Below, one piece after another: positions 17,123 to 25,450 of a stretch of DNA of 64,000 bases. Within the stretch, counting starts at the first letter, position 1. The number at the start of each line of letters is the position of its first letter. A model generated the notes under the pieces. That model ran no database searches and was not told the origin of the DNA. It worked only from the letters and a program-made list of their open reading frames with translations. The stretch covers positions 3,100,001 through 3,164,000 of the forward strand of contig NZ_JAJVCN010000001.1 in NCBI RefSeq assembly GCF_021390435.2, given 5' to 3'. The position numbers and the translations under genes are program-made. The stretch comes from Kibdelosporangium philippinense (GTDB lineage: Bacteria > Actinomycetota > Actinomycetes > Mycobacteriales > Pseudonocardiaceae).

Positions 17123-17165
17123 TGGACACGCGAGAACGCGCTTGCTTTGGTCCGGACTTCGGTCT

Positions 17166-17483
17166 CTATTGGGTTGGCTGGTTGCTCGGTAACGCGGCCC
17201 CTCGGGCGTACCGCTGCCGCAGGACCATCACGATCCTGGCGAGCATGATCAGGGCCAGGATTAATGCTCCGCCATCCGTGATCGCCGATGGTAGGACGCC
17301 TACCCATCCGTAGGCTTCTTCTGCTGCTTCGAACATCTCGAACGGCACCATTCTGACTCCAGCCGCCTGTGCGGCATTGACTGCGAGCACCACCCAGAAC
17401 AGCCAGTTGCCCGCACGTAATGCCAGTAGCCCCAACAGGTTCAGGACTACGAAGGCCGCGCCTACCGCGCGGAATCCCGCCAA
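17166..17483 (-). CDS. Small hypothetical membrane protein, possibly 5'-truncated
   Basis: A 105-residue protein with three to four hydrophobic segments (AAFVVLNLLGLLALRAG, WLFWVVLAVNAAQAAGV, GALILALIMLARIVMVL) and no recognised family. The start used, TTG 17483, is weak. The frame stays open further upstream with protein-like sequence (GLAGANADDPSGF) towards the IS1380-family element, so insertion of that element may have removed the original N-terminus. Confidence 0.5.
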   Translation of the reverse strand: MAGFRAVGAAFVVLNLLGLLALRAGNWLFWVVLAVNAAQAAGVRMVPFEMFEAAEEAYGWVGVLPSAITDGGALILALIMLARIVMVLRQRYARGAALPSNQPTQ

Positions 17484-17603
17484 GAACCCCGATGGGTCGT
17501 CGGCATTGGCTCCGGCTAGCCCTGAGTATTCATGGCGATCTTGATTCGGGCGCCGTGTCGGAACAGGGAAAAGTGCTCCTGAGCTGGGAAGATGAGGTTG
17601 CTA

Positions 17604-18542
17604 GGGCCTGTTTCACAAGTTGATCAAGGTTTGAGATGATCTTGATTCGTGGGGCGTGGTGATCTGACCAACGAGCAGTGGGCGAAGCTGGAACCCTTGC
17701 TGCCCAGGGGCAAGAAGCCTGGCAGGCCGCCGAAGCATGCGAAGCGGAAGCTTATTGACGGGATCCGGTTTCGGGTTCGAACCGGTGTGCCGTGGCGGGA
17801 TCTGCCGGAGCGTTACGGCCCGTGGGAGACGGTGTATGGCTTGTTCCGGCGGTGGCAACGGGATGGCACGTGGAAGAGGATTCTGGTCGCGTTGCAGGCG
17901 GACGCGGACGCTGCGGGCCTGATCACCTGGGATGTCAGCGTGGACTCCACGGTGGCTCGTGCGCACCAGCACGCGGCTGGTGCGCGTCAAAAGGGGATCT
18001 CCAGAAGGAGTCTCCGGGCGGGGTCGAGGTCGAACCGGCCGATCACGGGCTGGGGCGCTCCCGAGGCGGGTTGACGACCAAGACTCACCTGGCGGTCGAG
18101 CAGGGACAAAAGCCCTTATCAATCGTGATCACCGCTGGCCAGCGAGGTGACTCGCCCCAGTTTCAGGTGGTGCTCGACCGTATCCGGGTACCCCGGCGGG
18201 ATCGCGGTCGGCCGCGCTGCCGCCCGAATCGGGTGCTCGGCGACAAAGCCTACGGGTCCCGCGCCAACCGCGCCTACCTGCGCAGGCGCGGTATCCGCTG
18301 CACCATCCCGGACAAGGCCGACCAGGTCCGCAACCGCAAGAACAAGGGCTCACACGGAGGACGACCACCCGCATTCGACAAGGAGATCTACAAGCAACGG
18401 CACGCTGTCGAGTGCGGGATCAACCGTCTCAAACGAAACCGAGCCGTCGCCACCAGATACGACAAGCTCGCCGTTCGCTACGAAACCACGGTCACCATCG
18501 CAGCGATCAACGAGTGGCTCCCATGACTTTCGAAACAGACCC
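17604..18542 (+). mobile_element. IS5-family insertion sequence, 939 bp
   Basis: Terminal inverted repeats are visible: left GGGCCTGTTTCACAAGT (17604-17620) and right, read inward, GGGTCTGTTTCGAAAGT (complement of 18526-18542). Both ends are flanked by TA (17602-17603 and 18543-18544), the expected target duplication. One transposase gene in two frames fills it. Removing it rejoins GAGGTTGC-TA-ATGCCTGTTC, the leader of the IS1380-type transposase gene, so it is nested in that older element. Confidence 0.88.
17649..18526 (+). CDS. IS5-family DDE transposase, two frames joined by -1 frameshift
   Basis: Frame 1 (17649-18074) gives the N-terminal half: [39 protein letters not shown], and the first Asp in [14 protein letters not shown] (about residue 98). 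Frame 2, open to 18526, gives [25 protein letters not shown] with the second Asp, and the Glu in [20 protein letters not shown]. The switch is -1 and a slippery A-AAG-GGG is present at 17990-17996 in the correct phase. Programmed frameshifting is therefore likely rather than decay, giving a product of about 290 residues. It cuts and pastes the element. Confidence 0.88.
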
Positions 18543-18560
18543 TAATGCCTGTTCTTACCC

Positions 18561-20018
18561 ATGAAGCTCTGGAGCACTTTCGACGTGGATGTTACTGGGT
18601 GGTCGCGGGATCTGGCGGTAGAAGTCGGTGGGCGTGGCGTGGTCAGTCATGCCGGGACCGCGGCGGTGCGGTTGCTGGCCGACCGCACCGGGTTGACGGA
18701 AGGCTTGTCGCGGGCGATGGCGCGGCGTGGGTTCATGCCGGTGCATGACCGTGGCCGGGTGTTCGCCGACACCGCGGTGTTGATCGCTGACGGCGGGCGG
18801 GTCCTGTCGGATCTGGCTGTCCTGCGCGATCAGGCCGAACTGTTCGGGCCGGTCGCCTCAGATCCGACGTTGTGGCGCACGTTGGACGCGGTCGGTCAGG
18901 TGCAGCGCAACAAGATCGCCCGTGTGCGTGCCCGGATCCGCGAGCATGTGTGGTCGTTGATCGAGCGACGGCACGGCCGGATTCCGCCGTCGCGGGTGGC
19001 CGACCGTGATCTGGGCACGACCGTGGTGGTCCGGTTGGATGGTTCGCTGGTGATCGCGCACTCGGACAAACAACTCGCCGCGGGAACCTACAAGGGCAGC
19101 TTCGGTCATCATCCGCTGCTGGCCATGTGTGACAACACCGGCGAATCGCTGGCCCTGTTGCTGCGCACAGGAAGCGCCGGATCCAACACGACAGCTGATC
19201 ACCTCGAGGTCCTCGACGCCGCGATCGCCCAGATCCCGGCGAAACATCGAAGGAACCTTCTAGTCACCGTGGACGGCGCGGGCGCCTCCCACGGTCTCAT
19301 CAAGTACATCACCGCGCTGAACGCCAAGCCAGGCAGGCAGGCGCACTACAGCGTCGGCTGGGAACTCGGTGCGCGGGAACGAGCCGCGATCGGCCGTGTC
19401 CCCGCGAAGGCATGGCAGGCAGTGCTCGATCACCACGGCGATCCTCGGCCGCTGGACAAAGCCGGCGTGGTGGAACTGACCGCGCTACTACGTCACCACC
19501 CCGACGGGGACCAACTGGAGAACTGGCCGGCCGATCTGCGGATCATCTGTCGTCGTGAGAAACCCCACCCCGGCGCACAGTTGTCCCTGTTCGAAGAAGC
19601 CGACGGCTGGCGCTACCAACTGGTGGCCACCAACACCCCGGGCAGCGGTTCGGGCGCCACCGTCCAGTTCCTGGAAGCCCGTCACCGCCCGCACGCCCGA
19701 GTCGAGGACCACGTCCGCTGCGGCAAGCAAACCGGCCTCGGTCACCTGCCCTCCACCAAGATCGAGATCAACCGGGCCTGGTGTCTGGCCGCCACCATCG
19801 CCATCGACCTGCTCGCCTGGCTGCGCCTGCTCTGCCTTGAGGGCACCCTCGCCAAAGCCGAACCCAAAACCCTGCGCTACCGGCTACTGCACACCGCCGC
19901 CCGCATCGTCCGCGGCCAACGCAAACGCAAGATCAAAATCCCGGAAACCTGGCCCTGGGCCGACCCTCTCGCCGCCTGCCTCCGGGCAGCGCTGGCCCTG
20001 CCACCACCAACTCGATGA
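18561..20018 (+). CDS. IS1380-family transposase
   Basis: A 485-residue DDE transposase typical of the IS1380 family in actinobacteria. Visible parts are VSHAGTAAVRLLADRTGL (about 30), DRGRVFADTAVLIADGG (about 64), VVVRLDGSLVIAHSDKQ, LLVTVDGAGASHGLIKYI (about 235) and the C-terminal HVRCGKQTGLGHLPS and NRAWCLAATIAIDLLAWL. Full length and intact. The leader was split by the IS5-type element: GAACAGG (17561-17567) and CCTGTTC (18548-18554) would form a short hairpin before this gene without it. I could not find the outer ends of this element. Confidence 0.92.
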   Translation: MKLWSTFDVDVTGWSRDLAVEVGGRGVVSHAGTAAVRLLADRTGLTEGLSRAMARRGFMPVHDRGRVFADTAVLIADGGRVLSDLAVLRDQAELFGPVASDPTLWRTLDAVGQVQRNKIARVRARIREHVWSLIERRHGRIPPSRVADRDLGTTVVVRLDGSLVIAHSDKQLAAGTYKGSFGHHPLLAMCDNTGESLALLLRTGSAGSNTTADHLEVLDAAIAQIPAKHRRNLLVTVDGAGASHGLIKYITALNAKPGRQAHYSVGWELGARERAAIGRVPAKAWQAVLDHHGDPRPLDKAGVVELTALLRHHPDGDQLENWPADLRIICRREKPHPGAQLSLFEEADGWRYQLVATNTPGSGSGATVQFLEARHRPHARVEDHVRCGKQTGLGHLPSTKIEINRAWCLAATIAIDLLAWLRLLCLEGTLAKAEPKTLRYRLLHTAARIVRGQRKRKIKIPETWPWADPLAACLRAALALPPPTR

Positions 20019-20104
20019 CCCCTGTCCCTGCCCCTCGACCTGAAAGGCCCGCCCCCCAACCCGGCGCCCAGCCAACACCGGCGGCCGGGCTCGAACCCTG
20101 ACCA

Positions 20105-20302
20105 TCACCACACAGCAACCAACTCAAGATCAACATCCGAACCGGCACAGGCGGACACGTCACCCACGTGAATGATCAAGGCTAGCTCCATCGTTCTCGC
20201 CAGCACTTCTTCGTCGATCACCACGAATCCGTGCAATGCCGTTCCCGCCGTGAAGATGATCGAGCAGGCCACGACCAGGATTCGCAGGTTCTTCGTCCAC
20301 AT
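20105..20302 (-). CDS. 65-residue secreted or membrane peptide under TetR-type operators
   Basis: A short gene preceded by a strong ribosome binding site (GGGGGAAG before ATG 20302). It encodes MWTKNLRILVVACSIIFTAG..., a signal-peptide-like hydrophobic N-terminus of about 25 residues followed by an acidic, hydrophobic tail ending in VDLELVAVW. No family is recognised. The open frame extends upstream to 20503, but that would run through the operators. It is divergent from a Tet-repressor-like gene with two Tet-operator-like palindromes between them, the position occupied by a tetracycline exporter in classical tet systems. Confidence 0.6.
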   Translation of the reverse strand: MWTKNLRILVVACSIIFTAGTALHGFVVIDEEVLARTMELALIIHVGDVSACAGSDVDLELVAVW

Positions 20303-20326
20303 CTTCTTCCCCCTCGACACGCTGTT

Positions 20327-20364
20327 CTCTATCGGCGATAGGGACACTCTATCACTGATAAGGT
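20327..20364. promoter_or_regulatory. Two Tet-operator-like palindromes
   Basis: CTATCGGCGATAG (20329-20341) is a perfect palindrome around a central G. ACTCTATCACTGATAAGGT (20346-20364) carries the TATCA-N-TGATA core of classical tetO sites. The centres are about 20 bp apart and they lie between the 65-residue peptide gene and the TetR gene. Known tetO pairs have a comparable layout. Confidence 0.85.
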
Positions 20365-20977
20365 GTCTTGTGTGGCTCGCTTGGATATTCGATTTATCAC
20401 CGAGGCTGCCGTTCAGCTTCTTGATGAGGTTGGGCTCGCCGATCTCAGTACGCGGCGGCTTGCCGCCAAGCTTGGTGTGCAGTCGCCGACGCTGTATTGG
20501 CATGTCAAGAACAAGGCTGAACTGCTTGATCTGGTCGCTGAGGCGATCTGTGCCGATGCTTTCGACATCGACACTTCTCTGCCGTGGCGTGATCAGCTTG
20601 CCAGTGGGCTACGACAGTTTCGGCAGCTGCTGATCGCGCATCGGGATGCCGCGACGCTGCTGCGGGAACGACCGCCGAGCGGGCCGCATCGACTCGGGCA
20701 CATCGAGACCACCGTGAAGATCCTGCTGGACGCGGGTTTTCCCGAGTCGGAGGCCGCGGGCATCGCCCGGCTGCTCGCCGCGCACGTACTGACCACGGCC
20801 CAGCATGAACTCAGGATGGTTGATCCGGGCGAGGGTGACTATCCGAGTCTGCGGCGTGTCGCCGAGGTTCAGATGTCCAGTGAGCAGCTGTTCGAACTGG
20901 GCATCGGGATCTTGCTGGATGGGCTGGAACAACACCTCATGCGGGTAGCACCGCGCCCGCCCGCTTCACGGTCTTGA
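20363..20977 (+). CDS. Tet-repressor-like TetR regulator
   Basis: A 204-residue regulator very close in style to the tetracycline repressor. The DNA-binding part reads AAVQLLDEVGLADLSTRRLA, KLGVQSPTLYWHVKNKAELL (residues 11-60), where LYWHVKNK is the Tet repressor recognition-helix pattern. The C-terminal helical domain resembles the tetracycline-repressor C-terminal domain. GTG 20363 overlaps the proximal operator; GTG 20372 is an alternative. It likely represses itself and the divergent 65-residue peptide gene. Its 3' end overlaps the convergent Lrp gene by 41 bp. Confidence 0.92.
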   Translation: MSCVARLDIRFITEAAVQLLDEVGLADLSTRRLAAKLGVQSPTLYWHVKNKAELLDLVAEAICADAFDIDTSLPWRDQLASGLRQFRQLLIAHRDAATLLRERPPSGPHRLGHIETTVKILLDAGFPESEAAGIARLLAAHVLTTAQHELRMVDPGEGDYPSLRRVAEVQMSSEQLFELGIGILLDGLEQHLMRVAPRPPASRS

Positions 20978-21911
20978 TCACCGGGGCGGTCTCCACGTCG
21001 CGCACGGCGTCCACAGCGGACACTCGCTCGGTCAGATACCGATACAGATCCGCGTTGTCACGGCAGTTCACCGCGGCGATCAGGTTTGTCGGCCCGGTCG
21101 TCACCGCCGCGAACGACACCTCCGGATGCCGCGCGAGCTCCTCGGCCGTAGCGACCAAACAGGACGGTTTCACCCGCATCCACAACCGCGCCTCCGCGGC
21201 GAAACCCAGAGCGGACGGGGGAATGTCGAGCATGTAGGACAGCACCCCGGCCTGTCGCAGGTGATCCATCCGCCGCTTGACCGTCGAGTCCGACCAGCCG
21301 GTCACCGGGGCCAGTTCGGCATACCCCGTGCGGCCATCCCGTGACAGCGCCTCCAACAGAACAGAGTCACCCGGGTCCAGCCGGATCGGCGTGTCGTCCG
21401 GCACCAGGGGCGATGGCTGCAGCTGCGCGACCTGCTCGGAGCTCAGCCAATGCAGGCCCTGCCAGTTACTGGGCAACGCGGTCGCCCGCAAGATCGAATG
21501 CGCCGTCACCGACGCCACCCGGCGGGTGCGCGGCAGCTTCGACAACAGCAGCGTGTCCCGGTCGCCGACGCTGCGCGCCTGCGTGTTGCACGAAATCTCC
21601 GTACCGCCCGACAGCAAGTACACCCACGATGTGTCCGGGCGGTCAGCCAAGGCCGTGGCCACCGCGTGAGCGGCGTCCGGAGTGCACTGCAACCGCAGCG
21701 TCCACGCCGTATAGCCCAGACGAGCGCCATTGACGGTCCCGACCACACGCAGCACACCGGCGGAACGCAGTCGTTGATAGCGCCTGGCTACGGTGTTTTC
21801 CGAGACGCCGATGACCGTCGCGACGCTTCGAAGCGGCGCACGGCCGTCGATCTGCAGCGCGTGTATCAAGCCTCGGTCGACCGAGTCGAGCGTGACGGGA
21901 TCCATCATCAC
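20937..21911 (-). CDS. Lrp/AsnC-family regulator with two HTH-RAM units
   Basis: A 324-residue duplicated Lrp-type protein. Unit 1 (about 5-150) has LDSVDRGLIHALQIDGRAPL and VSENTVARRYQRLRSAGVL. Unit 2 (about 178-320) has LDPGDSVLLEALSRDGRTGY and WSDSTVKRRMDHLRQAGVL, followed by an effector-binding region. Tandem Lrp proteins are common in actinobacteria and usually sense amino acids. Divergent from an MFS exporter gene, which is a likely target (amino-acid or drug efflux). Confidence 0.9.
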   Translation of the reverse strand: MMMDPVTLDSVDRGLIHALQIDGRAPLRSVATVIGVSENTVARRYQRLRSAGVLRVVGTVNGARLGYTAWTLRLQCTPDAAHAVATALADRPDTSWVYLLSGGTEISCNTQARSVGDRDTLLLSKLPRTRRVASVTAHSILRATALPSNWQGLHWLSSEQVAQLQPSPLVPDDTPIRLDPGDSVLLEALSRDGRTGYAELAPVTGWSDSTVKRRMDHLRQAGVLSYMLDIPPSALGFAAEARLWMRVKPSCLVATAEELARHPEVSFAAVTTGPTNLIAAVNCRDNADLYRYLTERVSAVDAVRDVETAPVIKTVKRAGAVLPA

Positions 21912-22010
21912 AGCGTACCCATTGACGGTTTCCTGCGCAGATAGCGATTTTCGGGGTGGTGATCCGCCTGGTCAGCCGATCGTAAGACGTCCACCAGGAT
22001 AAGGAGAACC

Positions 22011-23195
22011 ATGCGAAAGTGGGGAGCGCTGACCGCGATCAGCCTCGGATCACTGCTGTTTCTGATCGACACAACCGCCGTCACCGTCGCTCTGCCCGAC
22101 ATCGGCCGTGCGTTCACCGCGTCGCTGACACCGCTGCAATGGGTGCTCAACATCTACACCGCCGTCCTGGCCGCGTTGATGCTCGTCGCGGGCTCGGTCG
22201 CCGACCGCTACGGACACCGCGCGGTCTACCTGGCGGGCCTCACCGTATTCACAGCAGCGTCGCTCGCGTGCGGCCTGTCGCCGAGCGTTGCCGTGCTGAT
22301 CATGGCGCGGGCGGTCCAAGGCGTTGGGGGAGCGGCCATAGCGGTCACGACCTTCGCGTTGATCGGCAGCAGCTACGACGGCCGTGACCGTGGTGTCGCG
22401 ATGGGCATCTGGGGCGCGGTCAACGGGCTGGCAGCCGCGGCAGGACCGATCGCGGGCGGCCTGCTCACGCAGTACGTCAGCTGGCGGGCGATCTTCCTCG
22501 TGAACATCCCGCTCGCGCTGCTGGCGATGTGGTTGACCGTCACGACGATCGCCGCAGTTGCTGGTGTGCGCGGGAAACGGTTCGACGTGGCCGGATTGCT
22601 GGCATTGTTCCGGATCGCGTCGTTCAACGCCCTCATGGTGTGCGGGGTGATCGCGGCGAGCGTGTTCGCGTGCCTGGTATTCACGTCCGTGTGGTTGCAG
22701 GACACGCTCAGGCTCGGCCCGGTCGCCGCGGGATTGGCGATGGTTCCCTTGGCGTTGAGCACATTCGTCACCTCAACCCTGGTCGGCCGACGCCTGCAAC
22801 AAATCCCGCCGCGCCTGCTGATCGGCACCGGACTGCTGCTAGGCGGTGCGGGATCCGCGCTACAGGCTGGGATTGACGCCCACTCGACCGCACTGTCCAT
22901 CCTCTGTGGACTGATCGTCACCGGAATCGGCGTGGGACTGCTCATGCCCGCCATGGGTACCGCGTTGTTCGCAACCGTTCCACCGGAACGGTTCGGCGTC
23001 GCGGTCGGCGCGTCGACGACAGCCCGTCAACTTGGCCAGACCGTCGGCGTCGCCGTGCTGGGGATCGTGTTCCAGTCCGGGGCGGGCGCCGTCGACGGGC
23101 TCAACCGGGTGTACCTGGTCGCCGCCGGGCTCGGATTCGCCGCCGCTGCCACGGGTTTCCTGCTGATTCGCGAAAATGTCGGTACCATGGTCTAA
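22011..23195 (+). CDS. DHA2/EmrB-like MFS exporter, shortened
   Basis: A 394-residue drug-exporter-type MFS protein. Motif A is AGSVADRYGHRAVYL (about 61-75), motif C region is NGLAAAAGPIAGGLLTQYVSWR. Family members usually have 14 membrane segments and 450-500 residues. Here KRFDVAG is followed almost at once by LLALFRIASFNALM, where two membrane segments (about 60 residues) normally intervene. This looks like an in-frame internal deletion giving 12 segments. The RBS AAGGAGAA precedes ATG 22011. It is divergent from the Lrp gene and followed by an epoxide hydrolase. Confidence 0.85.
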   Translation: MRKWGALTAISLGSLLFLIDTTAVTVALPDIGRAFTASLTPLQWVLNIYTAVLAALMLVAGSVADRYGHRAVYLAGLTVFTAASLACGLSPSVAVLIMARAVQGVGGAAIAVTTFALIGSSYDGRDRGVAMGIWGAVNGLAAAAGPIAGGLLTQYVSWRAIFLVNIPLALLAMWLTVTTIAAVAGVRGKRFDVAGLLALFRIASFNALMVCGVIAASVFACLVFTSVWLQDTLRLGPVAAGLAMVPLALSTFVTSTLVGRRLQQIPPRLLIGTGLLLGGAGSALQAGIDAHSTALSILCGLIVTGIGVGLLMPAMGTALFATVPPERFGVAVGASTTARQLGQTVGVAVLGIVFQSGAGAVDGLNRVYLVAAGLGFAAAATGFLLIRENVGTMV

Positions 23196-23206
23196 CGTCA
23201 TCGGCC

Positions 23207-24298
23207 ATGAGCGACGTGATTCCCTTCCGTAGCCAGGTGCCGCAGGCCGACCTCGACGACCTGCGGTCCAGGCTCGCGGCCACCCGATGGCCGGAGGAAC
23301 TGCCCGGCGTCGGCTGGGATTACGGCGTCCCGGTCGACCACCTGCGTGAGCTCGTCGGCTACTGGCAGGACGGGTACTCCTGGCGGGACAACGAAGAACG
23401 CCTGAACTCCTTCCCGCAGTTCACCACCGAGATCGATGGTCAGCGGATCCACTTCCTGCACATCCGCTCGCCCCGGCCAGACGCATTACCACTGCTGCTC
23501 ACGCACGGCTGGCCCGGCTCGGTGCTGGAGTTCCTCGATGTCATCCACCCGCTGAGCGCGGACTTCCACGTCGTCATCCCGGCCATTCCCGGGTTCGGGT
23601 TCTCCGGGCCGACGACATCGACCGGGTGGAGCAGCCATCGCGTCGCGGGCGCCTGGACGCGACTGATGGCCAGGCTGGGTTACGAGCGCTACGGAGTCCA
23701 AGGCGGCGACTGGGGATCGATCATCTCGCGCGTGGTCGGCGTCCTAGAGCCCGAGCGTGTCGTTGGCGTGCACCTGAACTTCCTGCCCACGATCCCGCGC
23801 GGCACCGACGTGGAACTGTCGGAACAGGACCAAGAGCGGATCACCGCGATGAGCAAGTACATGGCCGCCCCGGCCGGGTACATGCGCCAACAGCAGACCC
23901 GGCCGCAGACGTTGTCGTACGCGCTGACCGATTCACCAGTCGGCCAGCTTGCCTGGATCGCCGAGAAGTTCCGGGAATGGACCGACCCGACCAGCACAAT
24001 CGACACCGACTGGCTGTTAACGAACGTCTCGCTCTACTGGCTCACCGCCACCGCTGGATCCTCCACGCGGATCTACTACGAATCGGCAGCACTGCGTGGC
24101 AAACCCGTCGACGGGCCGGTGCCGATGGGCGTCGCGGTGTTCCCGTACGAGCTGGTCAAACCGGCGCGGGCGCTGGCCGAGCAGGCGCACACCATCGTGC
24201 AGTGGACCGAACACGACCGTGGCGGGCATTTCGCCGCGCTGGAGGTGCCGGACCTGTTCGTCAGTGACGTCAAGGAATTCTTCGAGAAAGTGAGGTGA
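23207..24298 (+). CDS. Epoxide hydrolase (EHN-domain alpha/beta hydrolase)
   Basis: A 363-residue enzyme of the epoxide hydrolase family that adds water to epoxides. The N-terminal EHN domain (about 1-110) has LDDLRSRLAATRWPEEL. The hydrolase core has the oxyanion motif HGWPGSVLE (about 105), nucleophile Asp in GVQGGDWGSIIS (about 172), and the catalytic His in HDRGGHFAALE near the end. Eleven bp after the MFS gene and probably co-transcribed; a detoxification pair is plausible. Confidence 0.92.
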   Translation: MSDVIPFRSQVPQADLDDLRSRLAATRWPEELPGVGWDYGVPVDHLRELVGYWQDGYSWRDNEERLNSFPQFTTEIDGQRIHFLHIRSPRPDALPLLLTHGWPGSVLEFLDVIHPLSADFHVVIPAIPGFGFSGPTTSTGWSSHRVAGAWTRLMARLGYERYGVQGGDWGSIISRVVGVLEPERVVGVHLNFLPTIPRGTDVELSEQDQERITAMSKYMAAPAGYMRQQQTRPQTLSYALTDSPVGQLAWIAEKFREWTDPTSTIDTDWLLTNVSLYWLTATAGSSTRIYYESAALRGKPVDGPVPMGVAVFPYELVKPARALAEQAHTIVQWTEHDRGGHFAALEVPDLFVSDVKEFFEKVR

Positions 24299-24325
24299 CG
24301 TCGATGCCCGCGGGGGCTGACAGTT

Positions 24326-24958
24326 CTAGGGCGTGACGGCCTCGTTGGTCGCTTTCATGCCCGCGAGGATGATCTGCATGCCGTACTCGAAACACTCGTC
24401 GGTATCCGGGTCGAACAGGTTGTCATCCACGTACGCCTGCGCGGTCAGCGGGAACCGGCCGGAGTCCACAGCGGTGTGGGCGGGTTCGGGTGACTTGTAG
24501 CAGTGGATCTGCTCCTCGATCGTGAAGCCGACCGCGTAGTGGATCAACGCGGCCAGGCTGCGTGCCGCGGGCCGGACCTCGAACCCGGCGTCCTGCAGCG
24601 TGCGCAGCCCGAGTTCGGTCGCGCGGAACAAGGCGGGTTCGGCGACGCTGCCGTTGGCGAAGATCCGGGCGCCGTCGCGGTATCGCAGCATGGCCTGACG
24701 CAGGTGGCGCACCCAGTCGGCGGTCCACTCCTGCCAGGTCACGCCCGCGCGCGGTGCTTCGAGGCCTTCGGCGGCGAGGTGGAAGATCGCCGCGGCCATC
24801 ACGTCGAGCAGCTGGCTCTTGTTCTTCACGTGCCAGTACAACGCGGCCGGTTGCACGTCGAGCCGGGTCGCGAGCAGGCGCATGGACAACCCGTCCAGGC
24901 CGGTCTCTTCCAGCATCTCCAATGCCGTGCGCGCGATGACGTCGACGGTGAGCTTCAC
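24326..24958 (-). CDS. TetR-family regulator with Tet-repressor-like C-terminal domain
   Basis: About 210 residues. HTH: IARTALEMLEETGLDGLSMR, LDVQPAALYWHVKNKSQLLD, again the Tet-type recognition helix. The C-terminal part includes LAALIHYAVGFTIEEQIH. The frame remains open upstream but GTG 24958 (or GTG 24967) is the sensible start since the divergent promoter lies just beyond. It is divergent from the F420-type oxidoreductase gene with an inverted repeat between. Confidence 0.88.
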   Translation of the reverse strand: MKLTVDVIARTALEMLEETGLDGLSMRLLATRLDVQPAALYWHVKNKSQLLDVMAAAIFHLAAEGLEAPRAGVTWQEWTADWVRHLRQAMLRYRDGARIFANGSVAEPALFRATELGLRTLQDAGFEVRPAARSLAALIHYAVGFTIEEQIHCYKSPEPAHTAVDSGRFPLTAQAYVDDNLFDPDTDECFEYGMQIILAGMKATNEAVTP

Positions 24959-24989
24959 GTTTGACACCTTAACACCAGTGAATGCATCC

Positions 24990-25023
24990 TTAACGATGTT
25001 CAGGAACAACTGACCATCGTTTA
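24990..25023. promoter_or_regulatory. Putative TetR operator
   Basis: TTAACGATG (24990-24998) and CATCGTTTA (25015-25023) form a near-perfect inverted repeat with a 16-bp spacer in the gap between tetR and the deazaflavin-type reductase gene. Spacing is long for a single TetR dimer, so it may be two half-sites or two overlapping sites. Confidence 0.55.
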
Positions 25024-25033
25024 GGGGATCTGG

Positions 25034-25450
25034 GTGAGTGACTTCAACGATCAGGTGATCGCGGAGTTCAGGGACAACAAGGGCACAGTCGGCGGCTTCT
25101 TCGCCAACGCCCACGTCACGCTGCTGCACCACAAGGGTCGCAAGTCCGGCCGGGACATGATCACGCCGTTGATCTACCTGCCGGTGGACGGCAGCTACGT
25201 GCTGATCGGCAGCGCGGGCGGCGCCAAGAAGGTGCCGGAGTGGTTCAACAACGTCGCCGCCGCGGACGAGGTCCAGATCGAGGTCGGCGAGCAGACCGTC
25301 ACCGCCAAACCGACGATCGTGCGCCAAGGACCGGAGTGGCTGCGCATCTACACAATGTTCGCCGACTACTGGCCGGACGTGCACAAGTACGAGGAGAACA
25401 CCGACCGGCGTTTCCCGTTCGCCCGGCTGGACCCAGTGGCCATGAGCTAA
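25034..25450 (+). CDS. Deazaflavin (F420)-dependent nitroreductase-family protein
   Basis: A 138-residue DDN-like protein. Recognisable parts are HVTLLHHKGRKSGRDMITPL (about 27-46), YVLIGSAGGAKKVPEWFNNV and VTAKPTIVRQGPEW. The family uses F420H2 to reduce quinones, nitro compounds or enones. Start GTG 25034 with a GGGG-rich leader. Divergent from TetR and probably controlled by it. Ends with a 4-bp overlap with the convergent sigma factor gene. Confidence 0.9.
   Translation: MSDFNDQVIAEFRDNKGTVGGFFANAHVTLLHHKGRKSGRDMITPLIYLPVDGSYVLIGSAGGAKKVPEWFNNVAAADEVQIEVGEQTVTAKPTIVRQGPEWLRIYTMFADYWPDVHKYEENTDRRFPFARLDPVAMS

Larger units (their letters stand above)
16251..17165. other. 900-bp repeat-rich stretch without a gene
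   Basis: No frame here has coding character. Present are T/G-skewed sequence (TTGGGCGGTTTTCC types) with three tandem 29-30 bp units (16581-16669), and a large inverted repeat (16781-16863 with 17041-17122). Both strands give several arginine/serine-rich short frames that look like shadows. It may encode a structured RNA or be a dispersed non-coding repeat typical of these genomes. Confidence 0.6.

Noticed and set aside
16444..17313. Several 60-126 residue frames in the repeat region
   Set aside because: They overlap inverted and tandem repeats on both strands, with no ribosome binding sites or domain signals.
17649..18526. IS5 transposase as a frameshifted pseudogene
   Set aside because: The two frames join at a properly phased A-AAG-GGG slippery site and the ends are intact, which fits programmed frameshifting.
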